Part shown: positions 7,483 through 14,799 of the stretch, piece by piece
Position numbering within the stretch: the first letter of the stretch is position 1
How the letters are laid out: the number at the start of each line of letters is the position of its first letter
From: an uncultured bacterium
Lineage (GTDB): Bacteria; Bacteroidota; Bacteroidia; Bacteroidales; Bacteroidaceae
Assembly (NCBI GenBank): GCA_946188155.1
Contig: CAMHUC010000028.1
Coordinates: forward strand, 1-43,110
DNA: 43,110 nucleotides
Reading direction: 5' to 3'
Translations under genes and position numbers: made by a program
The notes under the pieces: generated by a model
Told to the model about the DNA's origin: nothing
The model's database searches: none
What the model saw: only the letters and a program-made list of their open reading frames with translations

Positions 7483-8844
7483 CTAAGTCCTCCTGTTCCT
7501 CAACAGTTCCACGATCCGGGCCATTTGGTTGGGGATGCGAATCTGTTGCGGGCACTTGGGCAGACACTCCTCGCAGTCGGCACAGCTCCTGGCCCACGAC
7601 TCCGCATTGGGCAGAGCCTTGCGCAGGCCATCGGCAAACTGCTGCTTCTTGTCCGTATAGTCTGGTGCCTGATTGTCGGGCAAGGGCAGGATGTGGTTTT
7701 TCACCGCCTCGTTATAATAGGCAAAGTTGCCTGGGATGTCCACGCCGTAAGGACACGGCATGCAATAGGCGCACGTCGTACAGGGGATGGTGGGATAGCC
7801 CGCCATCTGGTCGGCAATCTCTGCCAGCAGGGTATTCTCTGCCTCGGTACAGATCTCCAGAGGCGAGAAGGTCTCGATATTCTCCTTCAGATGTTCCATG
7901 CGGTTCATGCCGCTCAGTGTGGTCAGGATATTGGAGTGGGAACCCACCCAGCGGAAGGCCCATCGGGCCGTGCTGTCGTTGGGGCGCACGGTCTTCAGCT
8001 GCTCAGTCAGCTCGCTGGCCATGTTGCCAAAGGCACCACCGCGCAGAGGCTCCATGATGACACACTGCACCCCCGCCTTCTCACATTTATTATATAGGTA
8101 CTCCGCATCGGCATCCACCCTCCGGCCTCCGCGCATCGACGCGTGGCGCCAGTCGAGGAAGTTCATCTGAATCTGCACGAAGTCCCAGTGGTACTCCTGC
8201 TGGTGGTCCAGCAGATAGTCGAAGGGCCTCACGTCGCCATGATACGAGAAACCCAGATGCCTGATTCGCCCTGCCTGGCGCTCCTTGAGCAGGAACTCCA
8301 GCAGGTGGTTGTCGAAGAAACGGCCGTTCAGCGTGTCCATCCCTCCGCCGCCGATGCTGTGGAGCAGGTAGTAGTCGATGTGGTCCACCTTCAGCCGCTG
8401 GAACGACTGATAGTACATCTTCCGCGCCTCGTCGAAGTCCCACAGGTTGCCCCGCTGGTTCGACATCTTGGTGGCCACATAGTATTTGTCACGCGGATGG
8501 CGGCTCAGCGCATTGCCCGTGAGCACCTCCGACCTGCCGCCCATATACATGGGGGCCGTGTCGAAATAGTTCACGCCGTGCTCGATGGCATAGTCTACCA
8601 GGCGGTTCACCTCCTCCTGGTCGCCAGGCAGGCGCATCATGCCGAACCCCAGCAGCGATATTTGCTCGCCAGAGCCATGCTGCACTCTGTAGGTCATGCG
8701 GTTCTGTCCGGAATTCTTCTTCTCGTCCTGGGCCAACACGCGCAGCGGTTCCATCACACTCATGGTCACGGCAGCTCCAATCCCCATACTGAAACGTCGC
8801 AGGAAGTCGCGCCTGCTGACGTTCTTCTTTCCATTCTCCTCCAT
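7483..8844 (-). CDS. Tat-exported aldo/keto reductase with C-terminal 4Fe-4S domain
   Basis: A redox protein of 453 residues. It opens with a twin-arginine signal (SRRDFLRRF, about residues 8-16, then a hydrophobic stretch ending near VLA), so it is likely exported folded with its cofactors. The aldo/keto reductase barrel follows: LLGFGMMRLPG, FDTAPMYMGGRSE with the catalytic Tyr, YVATKM, and HIDYYLLHSIGG. The C-terminus holds two cysteine clusters, CTTCAYCMPCPYGVDIP and CADCEECLPKCP, as in ferredoxin-type iron-sulfur domains. Substrate is unknown. The start at 8844 is preferred to 8850 because AGGAG lies 7 nt before it. Its promoter is at 8885-8915, and it converges on glycerate kinase with a 28-bp gap that shows no strong hairpin. 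Confidence 0.9.
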   Translation of the reverse strand: MEENGKKNVSRRDFLRRFSMGIGAAVTMSVMEPLRVLAQDEKKNSGQNRMTYRVQHGSGEQISLLGFGMMRLPGDQEEVNRLVDYAIEHGVNYFDTAPMYMGGRSEVLTGNALSRHPRDKYYVATKMSNQRGNLWDFDEARKMYYQSFQRLKVDHIDYYLLHSIGGGGMDTLNGRFFDNHLLEFLLKERQAGRIRHLGFSYHGDVRPFDYLLDHQQEYHWDFVQIQMNFLDWRHASMRGGRRVDADAEYLYNKCEKAGVQCVIMEPLRGGAFGNMASELTEQLKTVRPNDSTARWAFRWVGSHSNILTTLSGMNRMEHLKENIETFSPLEICTEAENTLLAEIADQMAGYPTIPCTTCAYCMPCPYGVDIPGNFAYYNEAVKNHILPLPDNQAPDYTDKKQQFADGLRKALPNAESWARSCADCEECLPKCPQQIRIPNQMARIVELLRNRRT

Positions 8845-8884
8845 TATCATTCTCCTGATTCGTTTTGGTGTTAAACTTTTGGTG

Positions 8885-8915
8885 CAAAGTTACGAAAAGT
8901 TGAGCGAAATGCAAA
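8885..8915 (-). promoter_or_regulatory. Promoter of the aldo/keto reductase
   Basis: On the minus strand TTTG (8915-8912) is followed after 19 bp by TAACTTTG (8892-8885). This is the best match in the window to the -33/-7 pattern of Bacteroidota. The start codon lies about 40 bp downstream. Confidence 0.75.
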
Positions 8916-8996
8916 AGAAAAGCCTGATTTTCTTTTCATTTCCGAGAGCGAAGTAACTTCGGCGAAGCCAAAGTTACGAAAAGTTGAGCAGAATGC
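8885..8996. repeat. Direct duplication of the reductase promoter core
   Basis: A 28-bp segment beginning CAAAGTTACGAAAAGTTGAG occurs at 8885-8912 and again, with few changes, at 8969-8996. Both copies contain the -7 box on the minus strand, so the second may be an alternative upstream promoter. The -33 TTTG is not preserved in the second copy (the bases there read GCCC). Confidence 0.7.
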
Positions 8997-9028
8997 CCAA
9001 TTCCTTCCTATATGGATTTCTAAAACTG

Positions 9029-9546
9029 TGCTATACATGCTATAGATGGTTGCTTTCGATTGATTCACAATGTGTTAGCCTATAGCATTGTTCGCGAAAA
9101 GTGTGCTATAACTGTGCTATAACTATGCTATAGGCCGTAAGCAACTCGTTTTTAGGCGCTTCCATTTTGCGCTGCCGAGTTTGGCATTTTGCGTATGCGC
9201 GTAAACCATTTTGCGTACGCGCGTAGGGTAGTTTAAACGGCTCGTGCTCCCACTCTGGATGCCTCGTGCCCCTACTCCAAATGCTGCTTTCACCCCAAAA
9301 ACAGCCTTGTGGCAACGGCGAGGAGGCTGGCTTCGCTCAGCGTCCTGCTGGTTTTGGCCGTGGCGAGGGTGCTGGTCGTTCCCATCTTTGGCTTTTCGGG
9401 GGAAACGCATTGGCGGTTTGACCGCCTATAGCCCGTGAGCGGCATTGGGTCTATAGTATGGTTATAGCATAGTTATAGCATACTTTGCGTAAACTATGCT
9501 ATAGGATAACGCATTGAATATCAGTGGTGTAACGGTAATTATAGCA
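9029..9546. repeat. Cluster of ten TGCTATA motifs with an 18-bp inverted repeat
   Basis: In this non-coding region (8916-9703) the 7-mer TGCTATA occurs in direct orientation at 9029, 9038, 9104, 9115, 9126 and 9497, and as TATAGCA at 9081, 9463, 9474 and 9540. Part of the cluster forms a perfect 18-bp inverted repeat, 9115-9132 against 9463-9480, enclosing about 330 bp of more GC-rich sequence. No convincing gene lies inside; small open frames on the minus strand there have no recognised domain. The whole could be a decayed or non-autonomous mobile element, or a set of protein-binding sites. Confidence 0.7.
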
Positions 9547-9703
9547 CACATAGCACAGTTCTTGCACTGCTTTCTGTGTTAGCTGGTTCAGACGCTAAAA
9601 TCACTTCAATCGAATATCGCAGGATGCTCAGATACATTTTGGTGAAACACAAAGAGATAAGGAGAGTATAGATGTAGAGGAAACTTAATTTTACTTAAAA
9701 ATA

Positions 9704-9733
9704 TTGGATATTAATTTTTTTTGTGTACTTTTG
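9704..9733 (+). promoter_or_regulatory. Promoter of the histidine-kinase-like gene
   Basis: TTG at 9704-9706 is followed after 19 bp by TACTTTTG at 9726-9733, a good -33/-7 pair. The leader to the ATG at 9777 is about 37 nt and AT-rich, with no Shine-Dalgarno site. Bases 9547-9703 hold nothing else recognisable. Confidence 0.7.
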
Positions 9734-9776
9734 CACCTTGTATGCATAATGTTGAAACGTTATAAATCAATTTAAA

Positions 9777-10610
9777 ATGAATATGGTTTTATTAACTTTG
9801 CTTGTTTTACTAATTGCATTTGGCATTTCAATTTATTTCGTTCGCCGTCACTATCTGCAGCTTCTGAAGAAAGAGATCAGGCGAGCCCAAAAAAGCGAAC
9901 AGCTCAAGTCGGTATTTATCGACAACATCAGCCGCAGCCTGCGCTCGCCACTGAATGCCATCCTGGGCTACAGCAACATGATCCTTGAAGAGAAAGACGA
10001 GACCATGCAGCCAGCACAAGTGAGAGAACTGGCGACCAACATCTCCAGCGACACCAAGCAGATGGTGGACTTCGTGTCACAGCTCTACGAGATGTCGAAG
10101 TTCGAGGGCATCACACCCTCCTTCACGTTTATCGAGGTCAACCTCACCGAGCTGATGGCATCCTATCGCCGCGAGGCCCTCAACATCACCAAGCCCGACG
10201 TCACGGTGCGCGTGACCACCGACCTCTCGCCCCACTGCAGGGCCGTGCTCGACACCAACTTCATGCACCAGCTCATGATGCACCTGCTGACCAATGCCGC
10301 CAACCACATCACTGACGGCGACATCGTCATCAACTACGGCCAGGAGCGCAAAGGGCTCAAGGTGACCGTCAGCTATACCGGCATAGGCCAGGCAGAGCTG
10401 CTCGGGGCCGACATCTACTCATTCCTCCAGAAGGAAGACATGCTGCAGCAGGGCAACCACTCTTCGGTACTCGGACTGTCCATCTGCAGGGCCATCGTAG
10501 AGATGCTGGGAGGCGAGTTCTATATGGACACTGCCTACGACAAGAAGACAGTGGCCTCCTTCTGGTTCCCCTGCGAAATGAAAGATACCCATAAAAACGT
10601 AATTGCATAA
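9777..10610 (+). CDS. Degenerate membrane-anchored histidine kinase (probable pseudokinase)
   Basis: A 277-residue protein with one N-terminal membrane span (residues 2-22), no sensor domain, a dimerization helix pair and a C-terminal ATPase fold. The H-box reads NISRSLRSPLNAI (50-62), aligning with the usual NMSHELRTPLNAI, so the phospho-accepting His is Arg53. The N-box Asn is kept (HLLTNAANHIT, Asn173). The G1 box reads SYTGIG, with Tyr200 where the ATP-contacting Asp should be. The G2 box is altered to SSVLGLSICR (229-238). By family knowledge it should not autophosphorylate. It has no response regulator beside it, and its stop overlaps the start of the phosphatase lipoprotein by one base (TAATG), so the two are likely made together. 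Confidence 0.85.
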   Translation: MNMVLLTLLVLLIAFGISIYFVRRHYLQLLKKEIRRAQKSEQLKSVFIDNISRSLRSPLNAILGYSNMILEEKDETMQPAQVRELATNISSDTKQMVDFVSQLYEMSKFEGITPSFTFIEVNLTELMASYRREALNITKPDVTVRVTTDLSPHCRAVLDTNFMHQLMMHLLTNAANHITDGDIVINYGQERKGLKVTVSYTGIGQAELLGADIYSFLQKEDMLQQGNHSSVLGLSICRAIVEMLGGEFYMDTAYDKKTVASFWFPCEMKDTHKNVIA

Positions 10611-11701
10611 TGAAAACAAGAAGAAACCTGACTTGGCTGCTGCTTGCACTGCTGATGCTGAGCAGCCCCGTATTGACATCGTGCGACAAGGCAGACAACC
10701 CTGTCCAGAAACCCATCACCAAGCAGTACTTCACCCTGTGGAACACGTGCGAGGCACTCACCACCCTGAAGACCTACGTGGAAGACGTGACCAACCCGAA
10801 GTCGCCCAACTTCATCAAGGCCGAAGACCGCATAGCCACCTTCGACATGGACGGCACCTTCGTGGGCGAGCTCTACCCCACCTATTTCGAATACAACATG
10901 CTCGAATACCGCGTGCTCGACGACCCCTCCTACCGCGACCGCGCCCCTGAGGACGTGCGCCAGGCAGCACAGGCCATCCGCGACTTCGTGCGCCAGGGCA
11001 CTCCCCTGCCCGCCCACTTCGACATGATCCACGCACAGGCCGCCGCCAAGGCATACGCCGGCATGACGCTGGCCGAGTTCGACGCCTACGTCAGGGCCTA
11101 CGCCGCACTGCCCGCCAACGGCTTCCGTGGCATGACTTTCGGACAAGCCGTCTACCAGCCCATGCGCGAAGTGTTCGACTACCTCGGCGACAACGGCTTC
11201 ACATGCTACGTCGTCTCAGGCTCCGACCGCTTCATCTGCCGCGCACTGGCCGAGCCGCTCGGCATCGAAGCCAACAGGGTGATCGGCATGGACGTCCGCC
11301 TCAAGTCGAGTCGCCAGGGCGAGGAGGCCGGCGTGAACTATACCATGGGCCGCGAAGAGGAGCTGATACGCACTGACGAGCTGCTCATCAAGAACCTCAA
11401 GACCAACAAGGTGCTGCAGATCTCTCAGGAGATCGGCAAGGTGCCCGTCCTGTCGTTCGGCAACAGCGGTGGCGACTCGGCCATGCACAACTACTGTCTG
11501 AGCAACTCGAAGTACCGCACCGCCGCCTTCATGCTCATCGCCGACGACGAGGAGCGCGACCATGCCAACCGCGAAAAGGCCCTCAAGCTGGCAGAGCAGT
11601 GGCGCCAGGCGGGCTATCACGTCATATCCATGCGCGACGACTTCCGCACCATCTACGGCTTCGGCGTCGAGAAGACCGACTTCACCTTCGGCGAAAAGTA
11701 A
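10610..11701 (+). CDS. HAD-superfamily phosphatase lipoprotein
   Basis: A 363-residue lipoprotein. The signal peptide ends in the lipobox LTSC, with Cys25 as the lipidated residue, so the protein is membrane-anchored outside the cytoplasm. The HAD motif I is FDMDGTF (78-84, nucleophile Asp79 and acid/base Asp81), motif II is in YVVSGSDRFICRAL (about 200), and motif IV is SFGNSGGDSAM (about 284). Substrate is unknown; the group includes phosphoserine-phosphatase-like and other phosphomonoesterases. The start codon overlaps the stop of the kinase-like gene (TAATG), which implies coupled translation. The stretch 11702-12075 after it holds only palindromic elements. Confidence 0.88.
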   Translation: MKTRRNLTWLLLALLMLSSPVLTSCDKADNPVQKPITKQYFTLWNTCEALTTLKTYVEDVTNPKSPNFIKAEDRIATFDMDGTFVGELYPTYFEYNMLEYRVLDDPSYRDRAPEDVRQAAQAIRDFVRQGTPLPAHFDMIHAQAAAKAYAGMTLAEFDAYVRAYAALPANGFRGMTFGQAVYQPMREVFDYLGDNGFTCYVVSGSDRFICRALAEPLGIEANRVIGMDVRLKSSRQGEEAGVNYTMGREEELIRTDELLIKNLKTNKVLQISQEIGKVPVLSFGNSGGDSAMHNYCLSNSKYRTAAFMLIADDEERDHANREKALKLAEQWRQAGYHVISMRDDFRTIYGFGVEKTDFTFGEK

Positions 11702-11721
11702 CTGCCGGAGTTCGGGAACCA

Positions 11722-11781
11722 TGAATCATGGGAACAGGCACTTGACCCTGGCCAGGGTCAAGTGCCTGTTCCCATGATTCA
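11722..11781. repeat. Perfect 60-bp palindrome (30-bp arms, no loop), possible terminator
   Basis: The arms meet at CTGG|CCAG between 11751 and 11752 and are identical over 30 bp, starting TGAATCATGGGAACAGGCAC. It begins 20 bp after the phosphatase stop codon, so it may end transcription, but no T-run follows (ACGTTTCTTA). Such perfect, loopless arms suggest a selected or recently inserted repeat. Confidence 0.9.
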
Positions 11782-11824
11782 CGTTTCTTAGCATTCATAT
11801 TTAAACGCAAAGCTATTCTTGGTG

Positions 11825-12019
11825 GTAACTATTCAGCGATTCGGTTGTCGATGGTCGCTTCGCTCAAAATTATAAGAAAATTGAATCAGAAAATTATAAG
11901 AAAGCGGTGAGCACCAGCTTTCAACTGCTGAAGTACTATTCTGTTCTTATAATTTTTTTAATAATTTTCTTGCAATTTTGAGCGAAGCGACCCCAAAAGG
12001 GTTTTGGCTGAATAGTTAC
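11825..12019. mobile_element. MITE-like inverted-repeat element
   Basis: About 195 bp bounded by a perfect 13-bp terminal inverted repeat (GTAACTATTCAGC at 11825-11837 and its complement at 12007-12019). Inside lies a perfect 19-bp inverted repeat, 11853-11871 (GGTCGCTTCGCTCAAAATT) with 11974-11992, and a third pair, 11890-11902 with 11944-11956. There is no coding capacity. The structure fits a non-autonomous transposable element; the target-site duplication is not clear. Confidence 0.6.
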
Positions 12020-12075
12020 TCTTGGTGCCGTAATCCCTAAAAAGTGTTAAGAAAGTATAGATTTTAAGCAAAAAG

Positions 12076-12107
12076 TTTGGCGGGAAACGGGAAATACACT
12101 ACTTTTG
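12076..12107 (+). promoter_or_regulatory. Promoter of the ABC transporter operon
   Basis: TTTG at 12076-12079 is followed after 20 bp by TACTTTTG at 12100-12107, a full match to the Bacteroidota pattern. Transcription should start near 12114, inside the palindrome at 12109-12132. Confidence 0.8.
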
Positions 12108-12108
12108 C

Positions 12109-12132
12109 AGTGTACTATTTAAGTGGTATACT
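12109..12132 (+). promoter_or_regulatory. Likely GntR/YtrA-type operator
   Basis: AGTGTAC and GTATACT flank a 10-bp spacer; the half sites are complementary at six of seven positions. The site sits at the expected transcription start of an operon whose last gene encodes a YtrA-type GntR protein. YtrA-family operators are known to contain AGTGTA-type inverted half sites, so autorepression is a reasonable inference. Confidence 0.5.
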
Positions 12133-12172
12133 ATAACAGTTAAGTTAAACCATTAAAAACTAAGAGGATAGT

Positions 12173-12988
12173 ATGATAGAAGTAAGTAAAATCAGTTACC
12201 GATACGCAGGTCAGAAGGACTTGGTATTCGACGATTTCAGTCTGAGACTGGAGCAGAACAACATCTACGGCCTGCTGGGCAAGAACGGCACGGGCAAGTC
12301 GACCCTGCTGTATCTTATCAGCGGCCTGCTCAGACCCAGTAAGGGCCGCGTGCGTTTCGAAGGCGTTGACACCTCCGCGCGCCGTCCCGACGTGCTGAGC
12401 GAGATATTCATCGTGCCCGAGGAGTTCGACCTGCCGATGATGTCGCTCGAACGGTATGTCAGCATCAACGAGCCGTTCTACCCCCGATTCAGCCGCGAAG
12501 TGCTGGAGGCCTGTCTGAAGGACTTCGAGCTCTCGACAAACGTAAAACTCAATGCCCTCTCGATGGGTCAGAAGAAGAAGGTGTTCATGTCGTTCGCCCT
12601 GGCGGCAGGCACGCGTCTGCTGCTGATGGACGAGCCTACCAACGGGCTCGACATCCCCTCGAAGTCGCAGTTCCGCAAGGTCATCGCCCAGCATATAACG
12701 GAGGACCGCACGCTCATTATCTCGACGCACCAGGTGCATGATGTGGAGTCGCTGCTCGACCACATCCTCATCCTGAGCCAGCAGCGGCTGCTGCTCGATG
12801 CCAGCGTGTCGGAGATTACGGAGAAGTACTCCTTCGAGTATCGTGGGGCTGATGCTCTTGACGATGCCCTCTACAGCGAGCCTTCGCTACAGGGCAATGC
12901 CGTCATCGCCCCTCGCCAGGCTGACAGTCCTGAGACTCAGCTGAACCTGGAACTGCTCTTCAATGCCGTCAACCAAAAGCGGATATAG
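12173..12988 (+). CDS. ABC transporter ATP-binding protein (YtrB-like)
   Basis: The 271-residue ATPase drives an ABC transporter at the inner membrane. The Walker A motif GKNGTGKST is at 36-44, the Q-loop region is FIVPEEFDLP (about 84), the signature is LNALSMGQKKKV (about 126), with the unusual SMGQ in place of SGGQ that is common in this subgroup. Walker B with the D-loop is LLLMDEPTNGLD (about 147), and the switch His is in ISTHQVHD (about 183). The C-terminal 60 residues lie beyond the ATPase core. It is the first gene of an operon with two membrane proteins and a GntR regulator, the usual layout for YtrA-controlled exporters linked to envelope stress. The substrate is unknown. Confidence 0.9.
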   Translation: MIEVSKISYRYAGQKDLVFDDFSLRLEQNNIYGLLGKNGTGKSTLLYLISGLLRPSKGRVRFEGVDTSARRPDVLSEIFIVPEEFDLPMMSLERYVSINEPFYPRFSREVLEACLKDFELSTNVKLNALSMGQKKKVFMSFALAAGTRLLLMDEPTNGLDIPSKSQFRKVIAQHITEDRTLIISTHQVHDVESLLDHILILSQQRLLLDASVSEITEKYSFEYRGADALDDALYSEPSLQGNAVIAPRQADSPETQLNLELLFNAVNQKRI

Positions 12989-13020
12989 ACAACGAATTTC
13001 ACGAATTATACGAATTTGAT

Positions 13021-13791
13021 ATGATGCAGTTCAATCTACAACGATTCTTGAGACTGGCGCGATGGACGCTGGCGCGCGACAGGCGATACTACCGGAAGCA
13101 CTTCCTGCAGGTGCTGGTGATGGGTACGCTTATGATGACGATGTTCGGGGTGTACATGGAGAATGACCTCCATCATGAAGGCTACGGCACATGTGTCTTT
13201 GTGGTTATCTTCTCGATATTGGCCAGTACGGTCATGGGGCCCGGATATATGTTTCTGAGCATGGACGGCAAGCACGACCGTCAGACGCTGCTGATGCTGC
13301 CTGCGTCGAACCTGGAGAAGTACGTGATGCGCTATGCCACGTGGATACTGATGCTGCCTCTGACGGTAGCGGCCTTCCTGATAGCCGACGGTGTTCAGTA
13401 CATGGTAAACGTGATGTTAGGGCACGAGTGGGTGCAGACGGTTACGGGCTTTATTGCGGAGATAGACTATAAGAGGCATTTTCTCGGCCTGTATCCTCTT
13501 AGGACACTGCTGGCATTCTTCATGCTGCTGCTCTGGATCCACTCGATGTATGCCGTCGGGGCCACGCTGTTCCGTTCGCAGAAGCACAACTGGTTGCTGA
13601 CGAGCGTGGTGCTCATTGCAGGCTATCTGCTGCTGATCTGCTTCGTGAAATGGACGACACTCAACTGCTTCTGGTGGAACAATCATGGGATGTTCAATCT
13701 GTTGTTCCTCTGTCTGACGGTGCTGAATTTCTGGCTGTCGTACTGGCTGTTCTGTCGGCAGCAGGTAAAGGGCAGATTTGTGAATGTTTAA
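13021..13791 (+). CDS. ABC-2-like membrane protein, first of a tandem pair
   Basis: A 256-residue inner-membrane protein with about six hydrophobic spans and no other recognisable domain. After the first two spans it has the segment RQTLLMLPASNLEKYV (about 91-106). The neighbouring membrane protein has RATFLMLPATNGEKFL at the matching place, so the two are paralogues. This LMLPA(S/T)NxEK motif is recalled from other Bacteroidota membrane proteins encoded beside ABC ATPases, where they probably form the permease. The 32-bp gap after the ATPase gene is filled with ACGAATTT-type repeats. The start could be either of two adjacent ATGs (13021 or 13024). Confidence 0.75.
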   Translation: MMQFNLQRFLRLARWTLARDRRYYRKHFLQVLVMGTLMMTMFGVYMENDLHHEGYGTCVFVVIFSILASTVMGPGYMFLSMDGKHDRQTLLMLPASNLEKYVMRYATWILMLPLTVAAFLIADGVQYMVNVMLGHEWVQTVTGFIAEIDYKRHFLGLYPLRTLLAFFMLLLWIHSMYAVGATLFRSQKHNWLLTSVVLIAGYLLLICFVKWTTLNCFWWNNHGMFNLLFLCLTVLNFWLSYWLFCRQQVKGRFVNV

Positions 13792-13818
13792 GAATTGAAG
13801 GATTGAAAAATTGAAGTT

Positions 13819-14799
13819 ATGAAAAATAGATTTTGCATAAAGAGATGCAGCCGGGTGCTGCGCTGGCTGGTGAGCGTGAATCGCGGGACGCTGTTAGGCC
13901 TGTTTGCAGGCGCCGCTGTCGGTATGTTTCTGATAGAGATGGGGATGTATCTGCTGCATACCAGTTACACTCCCGGCGGGTACCTCAACCATATACGTGG
14001 GTTCGTGGTGTTTGGTCTGGCTGCATTGGTGCTGGTGTGCGTCAGTTCCGCCTTCACCAATTTCACGCAGATAGGCAGCAAGCAGCAGCGGGCGACGTTC
14101 CTGATGCTGCCAGCCACTAACGGAGAGAAGTTCCTGGCAGTCACGTTCCTTGTGACTATCGTGTATATGTCGGTCGGCATCCTTGGCTTTGTGGCGGGCG
14201 ACAGCCTGCGCATGGGGGTGATGGCGGCTTGGAATCAGCTGCATCCGTTGGCGGGCGTATCCTATATTTCTGATGGCGACGGCATACAGTACACCTACTG
14301 GTGGTCGTCGGCTCTGCCAAAGGTTTTGGCGCATCTGAATCCGGATATTCCGATAAATGGCGACTATTTCATCTACGGTGAAGGGAATAGCAGTAAGTGT
14401 GTACAAGTCTGTTCGCTTGGCTACACCGTCGTGAGATACGCTCTGTTCGTAGCCTTCCTGGCATGGGGCCACTCGCTCTTCATGCTTGGCGGCACACAAC
14501 TGCGGCGATACGCTTTCGTCGCGTCGGGCTTGGTATTCTTGCTGGCCGTATGGCTCTATGCACAAGGCATGACGACCTTCGACTTGTATCTGTACAATTA
14601 CACTCCCTATTATGCCATCAACAAGGACGGCTTCGCCTATTTAGAGCATGACGTACATACGCTGGAGCCCCTGGCCTACGTGACTCTTATCCTGCTCGTA
14701 CTGCTCACCTGTTTCAACTACTGGGCCTCGTTCCACGTATTCAAGCATTTCGAACTGATCACCAATAAATGGACGAACTATGACATTCTCAAACGATAA
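13819..14799 (+). CDS. ABC-2-like membrane protein, second of a tandem pair
   Basis: A 326-residue inner-membrane protein with about six spans. It shares the LMLPATNGEKF motif (about residue 93) and the order of spans with the preceding protein, and is likely its heteromeric partner in the ABC transporter. A hydrophilic loop of about 70 residues after the fourth span (about 140-200, rich in Tyr, Gly and Asp) is absent from the shorter paralogue. The 27-bp gap before it holds a GAATTGAAGGATTGAAAAAT repeat. Its last 20 bp overlap the start of the GntR gene in another frame, so the four genes form a tight operon. Confidence 0.75.
   Translation: MKNRFCIKRCSRVLRWLVSVNRGTLLGLFAGAAVGMFLIEMGMYLLHTSYTPGGYLNHIRGFVVFGLAALVLVCVSSAFTNFTQIGSKQQRATFLMLPATNGEKFLAVTFLVTIVYMSVGILGFVAGDSLRMGVMAAWNQLHPLAGVSYISDGDGIQYTYWWSSALPKVLAHLNPDIPINGDYFIYGEGNSSKCVQVCSLGYTVVRYALFVAFLAWGHSLFMLGGTQLRRYAFVASGLVFLLAVWLYAQGMTTFDLYLYNYTPYYAINKDGFAYLEHDVHTLEPLAYVTLILLVLLTCFNYWASFHVFKHFELITNKWTNYDILKR

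Noticed and set aside
9106..9410. Small overlapping minus-strand frames (about 70-95 codons)
   Set aside because: Partly made of the TGCTATA region, without a promoter or domain. They may recur in related genomes as part of a repeat, but this cannot be shown here.
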